This document shows, in pieces, positions 46,209-57,249 of a stretch of 64,000 nucleotides of DNA (positions are counted from its first letter, which is position 1; the number at the start of each line of letters is the position of its first letter). The stretch is from Megaleporinus macrocephalus (lineage: Eukaryota; Chordata; Actinopteri; Characiformes; Anostomidae), in assembly GCA_021613375.1 (NCBI GenBank), contig CM038726.1, forward strand, positions 11,354,253-11,418,252, written 5' to 3'. Below the pieces are notes generated by a model. The model was not told the origin of the DNA and did no database searches. It saw only the letters and a program-made list of their open reading frames with translations. Both the position numbers and the translations under genes were made by a program.

Positions 46209-46330
46209 CAACTACAGTTCCAAAAACGTTTGGACAATATATGAAATGCTAATAACAGAAAGCTGTGAAGCAGTCAATTCTGTTTGTCCTGCATTCCACT
46301 GAAAATGTCGAAGATGATCAGATGTCTAAC
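46209..46330. mobile_element. Family B transposon end fragment
   Basis: CAACTACAGTTCCAAAAACG then TTTGGACAATAT, similar to the terminal repeat of the 39383-40560 element. Only the end remains. Confidence 0.45.
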
Positions 46331-46537
46331 TTAGGGCGATCTTTGCATTAGGTAAAGCTTGGCAGTTGCCTAGGGCCCCTATTAGAATAGTAATATATAC
46401 AAAAAAATGAGGCAAACAAAAGTTTGTCGCTACATTCCCAAAGCAAACTTCGTTTTTTAGATAGAACATAGTGCTGCACAACTTCAGCAGACCATACATG
46501 ATGTAAATACATTTTTTGGAATTATGTTACTAACTTA

Positions 46538-46960
46538 TGTTACGAACCTAGGGGGTAGGTTCGTCATTTTGTCTGTGTAGTGTTTTCTGGTTGCAGATGC
46601 GCTGAGCCGCCACCAGGGGAAACCGCGGATAAGAAGGGCGCGTGCCAGCAGGAAGAGGGGGGTGGTACTTCTGCGTTCCCGGTTTCCTGAGGACGCGTGT
46701 GGTGAAAGAGCTCTCTAGCTATCTGTTTGTGATGATATAGTGTGAAATAGTGTTGTGGTTAAGGTTGTGTTGCTTAAGATTATCATAAAAAGTGTTGTCT
46801 TTGTCCGGCTGAGATTCAGCTTATTAGGCTATCCTTTAAGTTTGAATATTTTGGGGAGATTGAGGAGTTGGGTTTGTTTATTATTTTATTTTTGTTCCCT
46901 TTTCTCCTCCTCTCCTTTTCCTTGTTTCCTCTTTACCTTGTTATTTGAATTTTCCTGAAA
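46538..46960 (+). repeat. Possible LTR fragment
   Basis: Starts TGTTACGAACCTAGGGGGTA, a typical gypsy-like LTR beginning, and is GC-rich (GCTGAGCCGCCACC, GGGCGCGTGCCAGC) unlike its surroundings. The right end is not found. Confidence 0.3.
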
Positions 46961-47279
46961 ATATTTCCTGAAAAAAAAAGCTCATTACTTCTGTTTCTTC
47001 TGTTAATAATAAGTTCTGATACATCAGTAGATATTTTTGTTTGTTTTTAGCTTTATTTACTAAAACAAGAAATAACATAAGTAATTTTATAATTTTCTTA
47101 CAACAAAGGTGAAGTATTAGGTGTATCCACAAGATTTAAGATGAGTTTTCTTTTTTCAGTTTAGACAGTTGTGCCACTCAGGAGCCAAGAGCATCAACTA
47201 ACTTAAAATGTGCATACTTTTAGTTTCATAGAGCGCTAGAATCACTCCGATAAGTTTTTTAAACGGCTGGAAGGCAGCC
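46961..47279. other. Intergenic, nothing recognised
   Basis: AT-rich sequence upstream of the candidate pja2 promoter. Confidence 0.5.
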
Positions 47280-47640
47280 AGGGATTTTGCCCTACTCAGT
47301 CATTCAGCTCAGCCCATGGTGCTGACTGCTGAAACGTCATTGGAGGATGTATGTCATATGACTCTGGTGTTTGACTATGACGTTCGCTAAGTTGTTTTAA
47401 CAAGAGGGACACAGGAACACAGGTACACCCGTTTACTGTTTCAGTTAGCTAGCTAACTAAATTATAACTGAAAGAGACCGCTTGTAAGAGGAACTTGTAG
47501 TGCATGTTTGCTAGAGCTCAGTAAAAGCACAAGCTGTAAGGTTTATGAAGCCGAAACTCCGACAAAAAGGCTAATCAGCTTGCTACAACAAGGAACGAGG
47601 CCCTGTTTCAAGTTAAGCGTTGTTGGTAAAAGTAATTTCT
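47280..47640 (+). promoter_or_regulatory. Candidate pja2 promoter / non-coding first exon
   Basis: About 0.65-1 kb upstream of the first coding exon. It contains ACGTCA (47334-47339) overlapping an inverted CCAAT box ATTGG (47339-47343) and a second CRE core TGACGT (47378-47383). A possible donor TTG|GTAAAAG at 47626 could end a non-coding exon 1 spliced to about 48275. No TATA box is evident. Assignment rests on position and motifs only. Confidence 0.35.
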
Positions 47641-48274
47641 TATAACGTGCCAATGAGTAAGGCATTTTAAAGCAACGCCAACGCGTTGAGTACTGTTAGT
47701 CATGTTTATTTGTTAACGGTTAGCAAATTGATACATGCCCCCTTCTGGGTCCTCCGAGAATGCATATATAGTGCTGCTAAGTTTCTAAAAAAAAATTAGC
47801 AAGCTAGTGTATGCTGACTTAATGTCAGTGGTTGGGGGGTTCGCTCTGTAAACATGGATCGAAAAGGCCACACGACATAACAAAAACACGTACATTTCTG
47901 TGGTGTTGCTCTAATAGTCTAGTGAAGACTGCGCTCTGTCTGCAAGCTGTCCAAGTTAAGATACCTAGTTAAATAGTTGACTTAACACAGAACGTACTCA
48001 TGAGAAGTAATGTAACGTCAAAATGAACATGTTACTTTGTAGTAAAATGGTGAAATAAAAATTCCTACTGGAATTCCTTATTTGCCTACCTACACGGCGT
48101 CACGTAATAAATCTTAAACATGTTTTGTTTAATCGGCCTATGCACTCTTAACTGATGTTTAGACCATTACAACGAGATGGCTGAAAGTCAAATTCAGGAA
48201 TATAAAGAATGTCCAAGTAGTAGCAGTTTGTTCTTATTAAACGTGTTTGACAGTTACTTGCTTGCTTTTGGCAG
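47641..48274. other. Probable pja2 5' intron
   Basis: Lies between a candidate non-coding exon 1 and the acceptor-like site at 48274. No repeats recognised. An ATG frame at 48177 is out of frame with pja2. Confidence 0.35.
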
Positions 48275-48276
48275 CA

Positions 48277-48466
48277 ATGGGTCAGGAAGCAGGCAAACCA
48301 TGCTGGCCCAAACCAACTGGGGGTTACCAGACGATCACAGGAAGAAGATATGGCAGGAGGCATGCATATATCTGCTTCAGACCCACTCCGTACAAGCACA
48401 AAACTATGTCCAGTGTGGACTGTCAGGAAGTGGAAACAAAAAGTTTCAATGAAGAGCACTCCATCG
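48277..48466 (+). CDS. pja2: pja2 first coding exon
   Basis: 63 codons plus one base, from [17 protein letters not shown] to NEEHSI. ATG at 48277-48279 lies just behind an acceptor-like TTTTGGCAG|CA (exon start about 48275), so a non-coding exon upstream is expected. Donor G|GTATGA at 48467. Confidence 0.9.
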
Positions 48467-51400
48467 GTATGAATCAGCAAGAAGTGAAAGCATTTAATGA
48501 CCTTTGAAGAAAAAAAAACATTCATTTGACCCTTGATATTTTGTGTGACTACAATAACATTGATCCTCATTCATTAATGTCTCCCTAAGTTTTCCTTAAA
48601 TTTGTGTTTGAGAAACGTCCTAAGGAAATGTCTATATCAGATTTATTTATTAAACTTCAAAATTGTTCACGACTTATGCACATGCTCTCTTTTCCATTTT
48701 TGATAACCATCATAAGTTCCTAATGCTAAGTGTAGGGAATTCCTAGACATGAGCGTTCCTTACCACCCAGGATGAGTATAATTTTTTCTGTTTTCTTTTA
48801 TTGCCTCCTGTGTAATAATATTGCATATGTTACTAAATATTCATTAAAATGTTTTCTTTCAAAAAACTCTTTTTTTTAGGTCTTTCAAAGGCGAACACTT
48901 CATCAATGCTTCCAGCTATCTTTCCAGTGACGTCCTCCACTTCGGTGGACCCTAAGTCAAACACAAATCAAGATGACTTTGATGGTTATCCAACGTCCTC
49001 TCACAAGGTGATCTGTGAAAAATGGAGTAGTAATCTTGACCATATTACTGGTGCTGAGAAAAGTGACAGTGCTTGGGCAGTCAATAGTGAGGTGGTCCGG
49101 AAGCCACCTGGTGTGGGCAGTCTGAGCTTTGTGAACATAGATTCCTATGAACCGGACAGCAGTGGTGGTGAGGAGGAGAGCTTGAATTCACAGCAATCTT
49201 GTGCTATTCAGAAAAGGCTAGACATGATATTTGATGTTGGCAAAGATTTAGATGATTTTGGCCACTCACGCGGAAATATGCTTACAAAATTCTACAAATT
49301 GTCAGATTGTTCAGTTGAACCTGATCAAGAGGATACATTGAACCAGAAGACAGGGAAAACCTATGGGAAATGTGGTCTTCTGGGCAAAGTTCAATCAGAC
49401 ATATGTAATGACTCAACATGCAGTGCTGGCCCTTGTTCTTGTGTAGAGACAGGCTGTACCAACAGGCAGAAAGCAGTTTTTTCAGAAATGGTGGTCAGGC
49501 CAAAGGTTCGCAAGCAGAGCCGTCTTGAGGAGTACTCAGAGGAAGATAGAGGCATGTTGGATGCAAAATCTGGCTCTGCACCTCCTTTCATTCCCTCAGA
49601 TGCAAACAAAACAGATTTCCACTTCAACTGCCCTCCTGATAAATGTACATTGGGCAAGAAAGAACAACCACGGAACAGCAAAGGGAAAATAAAGGATGAC
49701 GATGACGACGACGACAACTTCTGGGAAGACACAGTGGGCTTTGAGAGGAGTGCATCACCTGAAAAAGGGAATGAAAGGTAGCAGTAAGAATAATTTTTGA
49801 AGTTTGGTGAAAAATACATAGAAATGTATCACTTGTGAATACAAAAATGTTAAAGGGAACCCTGACTATTCAGATATATACAGTATCTCACAGACGTGAG
49901 TGCACCCCTCACCTTTCTGCAAATATTGTATTATATCTTTTCATGGGACAACACTACAGAAAAGAAGCTTGTAACTTGTTGTCCCTCCCTGGTATCATGT
50001 GACTTGAGTTACAAGTTTCCAGGTGTAAATGGGATGCAGGGCTATTAAATTTGGAGCTTTGGGTACAGTTTTCTCATACTGGCCACTGGGATATTCAACA
50101 TTGCACCTCATGGCTGTGAACTCCCTGAGGATGTGAACTGTGCTACACCATGGTCAAACAGCGGCTTTCCAGGATGGGTTCCACTCAGAACAGGCCTTGC
50201 CAAAGTCAACCAAAGAAGTTGAGTCCACGCGTTCAGCATCATATCCAGAGGTTGGCTTTAAAAAAGAGAGAGACACATAGGTGCTGCCAGCATTGCTGCA
50301 GATGTTGAATAAGTGGGAGGTAAGCCTGCCAGTGCTCAGACCGCACCCCTGCATCAATTGGTCTGCATGGCCATTGTCCCAGAAGGAAGCCTCTTCTGAA
50401 GCAGATGCACAAGAAAGCCTGCAAACTGTTTGCGGAAGACAAGCAGTCCAAGAGCATGGAATACTGGAATCATGTCCTTGATGATACCAAGATAAACTTG
50501 TATGGCTAAGATGGTGTCCAGCATGTGTGGCAGCACCCTGGTGTGGAGTACCAAGGTAACTGTAATCTTGCCTACAGTCAATCATGGTGATGGTAGCATC
50601 ATGTTCTGGGGCTGCAAGAGTGCTGCCGGCACTGAGGAGCTGTGGTTTGTTAAGGGGAAACATGAATTCCAACATGTACTGTGACATCTTGAAGATAAAT
50701 AGATACATACCCAATTAAGCAGCTGTGGGACATCTCCAAGTGGAAAGTGGAGGAGCGCAAGTTGTCTAACATCCACCAGCTGCATGATGTCATCATGGAG
50801 GACTGGAAGAGGATTCCCGTAGCAACCTGTGCAGCTCTGGTAAATTCCATGCCCAAGAAAGTTAAGGTAGTGCTAGATAATAATGGTGGTCACACAAAAT
50901 ATTGACACTTTGGGCACAGACATGTTCACTGTGAAGTGTATACAACGTATTTGACGTACAAGATATTAGTGACTATATATATCTGAACAGGATTCCATTT
51001 AACATTTTGGTAACAAAGGGAATAGGGAAAGCGTATTGTTAAGTCATTAAAAATAGACAAAATGGTCAAGAATAGTATTGGACATGTACACTGTTTTAAG
51101 GAATGCAAGTCACTTTTTTAAAGAATAAGATGCTGTATGTGAAAAGTGTGGTTTGGAGTTCTGTGGGACATCTGTTTTGCCAGTGTAGCAAAGTAGATTA
51201 GTGTGGTCTTTAAAAGGCTCACATGTAGTAACGTGCGTGTGTGTTGGGGGCAGTGGGGGCAGCTCAGAATACAGTGAAGGTGAATGGTCTGCCTCATGGA
51301 CGTCCGATTCAGGGTTAGAAAAGGAGAGACGCTCCAGCGAGGAGAGTTGGGAGACTCTGCCTGGCCTGGATGAGATGCCCAGTTCCAGCAGTAGTTTGGA

Positions 51401-54400
51401 GAACCTTCCCCCTTTTACAGAAGGGTGAGTGCAGACTGGCTGGCCTTCACTCAGTTTAGTGCCAAATATAAAGACCCAGCTTATTAATACAAATGTAAAT
51501 AAAAAATCTTTAATTCCTTTTTTTCTGTGTTATGCTGTGACATGATAGTGAGCAGACTCCGCTTGAAGAAGGTGAAATCCCATGGCTAAGGTGTAATGAG
51601 GATTCAGGCAGCAGCAGTGATGAAAACCCAGACAACATGAGTCAGTTTGTGCACCCAGGCCTCTTCATTATGGATAGCAGCAACAACTTGGAGGATGACT
51701 CCAGCATGAGTGAGGACCTAGACAATGAGTGGAGGTCTGGAAGCATGTTACTTTATAGTTGCTCTAGACTTGGCATTTGGCATGGTTGTCCATATATTGT
51801 ATGTTCATTGTTTGCCTGGCATAAATTCATATTCTTAACTAAGCACTGCCTCATGGTTTTGACATTCCCTGGTACATGGGCCTGAAAGGTATTGGTATTG
51901 TTAGTTTAACAAGTTTTGGGTTAATTCAATCTTAAAATTATCACAATGACTTGGTATATAACCAACTTAATCACCTACTTTTCCTTGTGGTTTAGCTCAA
52001 ATAAGTGAGAAAAGCCTAGGTCATATCCAGTCTATTTCAGGAACAATATTGAATATAATGTATAAAAAACATTTTAACCAATGTTTGTGATCTTAAATGA
52101 TGCAGACTAAAGTAAACAGTATTGTTCTTCAGGTTGCTGGATGACTTTGAAGAGGGCTTCAGCATGGCTCAGGCCATCTCCTATGTGGATCATCCTCAGC
52201 TTCTCACTTATATGGCATTAGAGGAAAGACTTGCACAGGCTATGGAGGTAAAAGAACTGAATATATGGTAAAATGCATTAAAATGATTTTTCCTTTCCTT
52301 TCACAGGGATTACATATTTGCAGGAAAATTACTGTTTGGTGTTCATTCTGAATTCTTAAAAATCGGACATCTGAGACATTGTTGCCATAGTGTGAAGTAA
52401 ATTTTACTTCTCAAGCTTTCTCAAAAGCTGTAATTAAGCATCTAAAATTAATCTTTGCAGTTTGAGTAAATATGCCTTGTTTTCAAGTTACTTGTGCCAT
52501 ATGCATTTTTTAAATCACATATCACACTCTAATATTTCATTGGACCACCTTTAGCTTTGATTACGGCATGCATTCGCTGTGGCATTGTTTCGATAAGCTT
52601 CTGCAATGTCACAAGATTTGCATTGATGATGGCAGAGTCTGACTGCTGTGCAAAGCCGTCTCCAGCACATGTGTGACAATGATGTCTCATGCTCTCTGAA
52701 CCACTCTCTTACAATTTGAGCCCAATGAATCTGGCATTGTCATCTTGGAATAAGCCCGTGCCATCAGGGAGGAAGAAGTCCATTGATTGAATAACCTGGT
52801 CATGCAGTATATTCAGGTAGTCAATACATACTGTTGCTGAACCTAGACCTGACCAATTGCAACAACCCCAGATTAAGGCACTGCCTCCATGGGCTTGTAC
52901 AGTAGGCACTAGGCATGATGGGTGAATCACTTTACCTGCCTCTCTTCTTACCCTGATGCGCCCATCACTCTGGAACCGGGTAAATCTAGTCACATCAGAC
53001 CACATGACCTTCTTTCATTGCTCCAGAGTCCAATCCTTGTGCTTCCTAGCAAATTTTTCAGCTTTTTAGTATTGGTCATATAATCACGACCATAATGTAG
53101 TTGTCAGCACCTCAGATTAAATAAAACTGGGTTATTATGCAGAATATGCTTGATACTGTTTTAGCCAGTTTACTTCATATACACACTGGTGCTTGACTTC
53201 AGTCAACATGTTCCACAGGTAGTACAAAGAGCGCCTTTAAATATATCTGTGCTTAATTTCAGAATTCAATCGATTTGTGTGCTCAAGTATATAAAGTATT
53301 TGGGTTTGAATGTGGCACAACCAGTTACATTTCAGAGGTGAATTTTATGTAATTGTTAATTTCTTGGGTCATTTCCCTGATTTGAGCAAAATAATTTGAC
53401 AAACTGTATAACCTAAGCTAAAATCTGTGGATGGTCCAATAGTAATGTTTTTTGGCAGTTCTTTATTAGACAGGTATGACAGGCTAGCAAAGCTGCTTTG
53501 TGAAATACCACCCTGATCAAGCATATACATTGTTTATTATTTCATAACTTCAAAATACTCTTCATGATGTCAGGCACTGTGTTGTGTTCTAGGCAGCCTT
53601 AGCTCATCTTGAGTCGCTGGCCATAGATGTGGAGCAGGCTCATCCGCCAGCATCAGAACAGATCATTGACTCTTTACCCCACATAACTGTGCTGGAAGAC
53701 AACAGGGGTAAGCCAACATGCATCAGAAGCAAAGCCAACTTTGTTATATTCACAATGTAAAAATGTACAATAGAAAATAAATGTAATGAGAATCAGATTT
53801 TTGTATGGTTACACTGTTTCATGGACGAAACATGACTTTGACTTCTAAAATGTGTACACTGACAAGCCACTTCATTCAGTTCACCTACATTGTGTCTATC
53901 CTTTTTGTATATTTGATGAGCTCCACTTAACGCATAGCTAAATGAGCTGTGAACCATACACCCATAAAAAACGGAACATACAAATATCTAGCCAAAAGCA
54001 TACTCATGGCAGCATCCATTGACCACTGATGAAGGACTAAAAAATGGACCTGATAAAATGAGCAATGAGTGTCGACAAGGTAGGTTTACTTGATTGAAGT
54101 GGCTGTTTGTATATTTATTAATTCATTTTTTTATAGAAAATGTATCACAGCTATACTTTATTTACACTATATGGTCAAAAATATATAGAAAACTGACCAT
54201 CAAACCTAAATGAGCTTGTTGGACATCCCATTCTAAAATCATGGGTGGTTATAACAGCCTCCACGATTCAGGAAAGGATTTCCACAAGATTTTGTAACCT
54301 GATTTATTTTTAAAAGAAGACTTTGTTCTCAATTAATGTTCCAGTTAATCCTGATGGTATTCAGTAGGGTTTAGGTCAGGTTTTCACTCATACTCATGCT

Positions 54401-56976
54401 AACCCTAAGCTAAAGATGCTGTGAAACTATACAGTTTAACACAATAGTGTAGCACCAGACAGCTAAAAATAATCAGTTTTCTAGTAGTTGGTAAACAGCT
54501 AATCTGGGATTTGTGAAAGTTTAAAATAGTTTTAACCGTTTGTCTTTTTTCTGCTTTCACTCATTAACAAAAATAAGCCTTTTAACCAAAAATAGTTTGA
54601 GATTTATCATGATAATTATTGATGTCAACTAATTTGTGTAGTGTTCTGTTTTTAATAGGTTAGTCATTCATGGTTATGAGAAATGGGCCTGTCTGCAATT
54701 TTATTTAATATACAACAACCTTGTAAAGTCTCCTGAATTAGACATGAATAGATTTGTAAAAAATATTCACATACAGAAAAAACACATTTTATATTGTGTT
54801 TTATTTTCATTATAATGGTTTAAATATAGTATTTTGGTTAGTTGGCCAAACTCTGGCAAAGTAATGCTCATGTAAAGAGATGAAAGTTGGCTCAGAATAA
54901 CTTGCCTAAAGTGTTCTTGTCTTTTGTCAGTTATTTATTGATTAGCTTTTGCAAAAAAAAATGCTTAAATAATAGGTAGTTTCACAAAAGGAGTTCAGTG
55001 CTTTGATTGAGTTTTCAATATCATGTTTAACATTTAAGTATTTTGATTAGTTGGACAAATAGTGACTCATGTATATAACTTTCATATCTGATCATATAGA
55101 AGGATGACTGTACACTTTCATCTCTCTATATAGATCTGTGATCTATACATTTGTCTCTCAATTCTGTATTGATAAGGGTTGTGCACTAAAATGCTGAAAA
55201 ATGGATGGTTTGGACTTGATATACACTACTAGTAATCAACTACAAACATATTTTTGTCGATTGTTTCTTTATTAATTACCAATGCTGAAAAAAGGAGATT
55301 TTAACTTTGAAACAAATTTCAGTTCTATGTACTAACAATAATTATATAAATGCACTTGTATTAGGCATTATTTAATTTGTGAAAAGTTCAATGTATTATA
55401 CATCCCTATTCCAATTGCTATGTGGTTGTTTTAGTTATATAAAACTTTAATAACAAGTCATGTACAGAGGCTAAAATCAACCCACCTCATCTCTGATTTT
55501 TGTCAGACCTTTATTGATTAGCTTTTGCATTAGAAACTGGAAAATAGGAGGTTTTATCTTTCAGACATGCCTCTAATCAAGTGAATTTGCTTTTTTTAGA
55601 CATTTATTAAACTATCACAAAAAAGATTAGTATATTTGATGTTCATTGAGTTATACAGTGTGTAAAAAATGTGTAAAAATATTTTGTTAGCTAGCCAAAA
55701 AAATTAGTAATGCAAGCCACACAGGTTTCTGTAATTTGAGTTGTACTTTAAGTTGTATTTTAATTTGAGCATGTGGAAATGTAAAAAGTGCACTTTTCTA
55801 TGCTCATTAGAAAGTTTAGTAAAAGTTGTGATTGTAGTTTGTTTTATCACCATGAAGCTGTATAAAACCTAATGAGTGCATCTGTCATGACATTAATCTA
55901 AATACAATAAATATATAAAAAAGTCAGGTTTATGACACTCTTAAGTCACAGAATTGTTTACAGTGTTGTGTGGATAGAACAAATTCTAAATTATTAAACA
56001 TTGGTGAATGTCAGAATCTTAATTGTAAATAAGGGGAACAAATTAAGAAATCACACCCACAAACAAGCGTAAATATGCACACAATATACATACTGAAAGT
56101 ACTACTAATATATATATAAAAAACATTCTCTCATTCTGTTGCAGGACTGGAGCAGAGCTGTGCGGTTTGCTGTTGTGAGTATGTCAGTGAGGACATAGCA
56201 ACACAGCTGCCATGTCGCCACATGTTCCACAAACTCTGCGTCACTCTCTGGCTCAGAAAGGTACTGTTTATTTGCTGTTGCATCAAATCTTCATAGTGCT
56301 AAATAGATGTCCAGTTGTACACAATTTTCATTAGCTTCAATACACCCTTTTAAAAATTCAAACATGCACGGCGCAATGGATAGCACTGTTGCCTCACAGC
56401 AAGAAGGACCTGGATTTGATTTCTCAGCCAGTTGATCAGGGTCCTTTCTGTGTGGAGTTTGCATGTTCACCCCATGGGATTCCTTTGGGTGCTCTGGTTT
56501 ACTCCCACAGTCTAAAGATATGCAGTCAGGCAAGTTGGAGATGCTAAATTGTTCCAGTACCCCCACAGCACAGGGTGATGAGCAGCTTAGATGATGAGTG
56601 AATTTATTAAAATCTGTTTAACTTTAAACCCTTTAAAGGTACAGCTTATTAAAAACTTTAGCTTGTTTTATTGTTTTGATTGTACACAGGCTATACTATG
56701 CAAAGAAACTAAAATAATACTTGTAGATAGAAAATTAAATAGTTGACAACAATCATCTAATTGTGTTTGATTAGGGTGCCTTGTATTATGCTGTATACAC
56801 ATCTGGTGATTTGGCCTTTTATATTGTTCCATTGTTGCATTTGCTCTTTTCCTCAGTCTGGCACGTGTCCAGTATGTCGCCATGTTCTGTCTTCTCGTTT
56901 GAGCGATTCCACAACGTTCCTTTCCAGCCAGGAGAATCCTTCATTCAGTCCCAGTGCAGCAGGACAAAGCCGGTGA
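48277..56976 (+). CDS. pja2: pja2, Praja2 RING-H2 E3 ubiquitin ligase
   Basis: Praja2 is an E3 ligase known in mammals for ubiquitinating protein kinase A regulatory subunits and MOB1. Exons: 48277-48466, 48880-49777, 51254-51424, 51549-51734, 52133-52247, 53593-53707, 56145-56260, 56857-56976; phases join throughout, giving 636 codons and TGA (human PJA2 is 708). Family blocks in order: [17 protein letters not shown] near the N-terminus, [21 protein letters not shown], an acidic run of seven Asp (residues 336-342), [65 protein letters not shown], and a C-terminal RING-H2 finger: C564, C567, C582, H584, H587, C590, C601, C604. The middle is poorly conserved, as usual in Praja proteins. The start is the first in-frame ATG; human starts 11 codons earlier, so a short upstream coding piece cannot be excluded. 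Neighbouring man2a1 favours pja2 over pja1. Confidence 0.94.
48880..49777 (+). CDS. pja2: pja2 large coding exon (disordered acidic region)
   Basis: Acceptor T-tract then TTTAG|GT; donor AG|GTAGCA at 49778. Encodes about 300 residues, mostly Ser/Asp/Glu-rich and probably disordered. The conserved patches [11 protein letters not shown] and VVRPKVRK and the seven-Asp run lie here. A long single exon in this position matches the known Praja gene layout. Confidence 0.93.
49876..50935 (+). pseudogene. Tc1 transposon relic in a pja2 intron
   Basis: The left end ACAGTATCTCACAGACGTGA then GTGCACCCCTCACC matches a very common fish Tc1 family. The body retains transposase codons in broken frames ([12 protein letters not shown], [42 protein letters not shown]), with several deletions. 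It ends near CACAAAATATTGACACTTTG; the right terminal repeat is missing. Between pja2 exons at 49777 and 51254. Confidence 0.78.
51254..51424 (+). CDS. pja2: pja2 coding exon with two in-frame acceptors
   Basis: Encodes [26 protein letters not shown] and ENLPPF. Two acceptor AGs, ending at 51253 and 51262, are 9 bases apart and both keep the frame; the upstream one adds three residues. The tract before them is TG/G-rich rather than pyrimidine-rich. Donor GG|GTGAGT at 51425. Confidence 0.88.
51549..51734 (+). CDS. pja2: pja2 coding exon (EEGEIPWL / NNLEDDSS)
   Basis: Encodes [29 protein letters not shown] and [17 protein letters not shown], all aligned with human PJA2. Acceptor GATAG|T. The donor AG|GTCTGG at 51735 is weak; without it the frame runs on to a stop at 51885 and would end before the RING finger. 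Confidence 0.9.
52133..52247 (+). CDS. pja2: pja2 coding exon (AISYVD block)
   Basis: Encodes [19 protein letters not shown] and [19 protein letters not shown]. In human Praja2 this conserved helical block lies in the C-terminal part, upstream of the RING. Acceptor TTCTTCAG|G, donor GAG|GTAAAA at 52248. Confidence 0.94.
52520..53040 (-). pseudogene. Tc1-like transposase fragment in a pja2 intron
   Basis: The minus-strand frame 52709-53005 reads [34 protein letters not shown] and [11 protein letters not shown], including the QDDNAR catalytic Asp box. 52520-52700 adds the C-terminal end ([19 protein letters not shown], complement). A truncated N-terminus and interrupted frames make it inactive. 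Confidence 0.78.
53593..53707 (+). CDS. pja2: pja2 coding exon (ALAHLES block)
   Basis: Encodes [19 protein letters not shown] through [11 protein letters not shown]. Acceptor TTCTAG|GCA, donor G|GTAAGC at 53708. The following 2.4 kb intron contains only repeats and AT-rich sequence. Confidence 0.94.
53860..54110. repeat. Interspersed repeat family A, short relative
   Basis: Contains a TTGATGAGCTCCACTTA block and the CAGCATCCATTGACC...GGACCTGATAAAATGAGC arrangement resembling parts of the copies at 6945 and 26140. Low similarity. Confidence 0.35.
54164..54420. mobile_element. MITE-like piece (ACACTATATGGTCAAAA end)
   Basis: Begins ACACTATATGGTCAAAAATA and includes GCTTGTTGGACATCCCATTC, a widespread fish repeat terminus and body. 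No coding part; right end unclear. Confidence 0.55.
54421..56144. repeat. pja2 intron 7: AT-rich degenerate repeated segments
   Basis: A motif TTTATTGATTAGCTTTTGCA recurs at about 54934-54953 and 55509-55528, and a TATTTTG.TTAG.TGG.CAAA block at about 54831, 55038 and 55680. Suggests old, imperfect segmental repeats. No gene. Confidence 0.4.
56145..56260 (+). CDS. pja2: pja2 RING-H2 exon A
   Basis: Encodes [29 protein letters not shown] and VTLWLRK: the first six RING-H2 ligands (C564, C567, C582, H584, H587, C590). Acceptor GTTGCAG|GA, donor AAG|GTACTG at 56261, phase 0. Confidence 0.95.
56366..56600 (+). repeat. tRNA-derived SINE-like repeat, decayed
   Basis: GCACGGCGCAATGGATAGCA, TCACAGCAAGAAGGACCTGG, GATTTGATTTC (degenerate B-box) and GTGTGGAGTTTGCATGTTC. 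Same family as 1-281, opposite strand. Between the two RING exons of pja2. Confidence 0.65.
56857..56976 (+). CDS. pja2: pja2 last coding exon (RING end and C-terminus)
   Basis: Acceptor TTTCCTCAG|TCT. Encodes [11 protein letters not shown], with the last two RING cysteines (C601, C604), then a Ser-rich tail ending AAGQSR and TGA at 56974-56976. The RING is thus split between two exons, as in human PJA2. Confidence 0.95.
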   Translation, partial: SGTCPVCRHVLSSRLSDSTTFLSSQENPSFSPSAAGQSR

Positions 56977-57243
56977 ACAACTACAGCCATTCAGAATACT
57001 ATCACAAACATTTTTGGACAACTCCTCAAAAGCAATTAATTTTTCCTCCTCAGTTTTGGAATGTGTAAGGGGATGATGGTCAGTCTCTGTTAACATTCTC
57101 ATGCTGCAGCCATTCCAAAAAAGAAAACAGTTATTTGTCTATTCTGTTTTTTTCCCCCAGAAAATGTTTTTGACCAAGGTTTACTTTCAACAAAGAGCAA
57201 AGGTTTGAATGTGGTGTTTAAAAATATGCTATAGCTTGGTGTA

Positions 57244-57249
57244 AATAAA
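57244..57249 (+). terminator. Likely pja2 polyadenylation signal
   Basis: AATAAA lies 268 bases after the pja2 stop, inside GTAAATAAATTGG, and is the nearest canonical hexamer. An A-run sits at 57299-57311. Cleavage would be expected around 57260-57275. Inference from position only. Confidence 0.55.

Noticed and set aside
48177..48452. ATG at 48177 as the pja2 start
   Set aside because: This frame differs from the conserved [17 protein letters not shown] frame and runs through an acceptor-like site; the first in-frame ATG is 48277.
50154..50714. 186-codon minus-strand frame in pja2 intron 3
   Set aside because: It is antisense to a Tc1 relic whose plus-strand text is recognisable.
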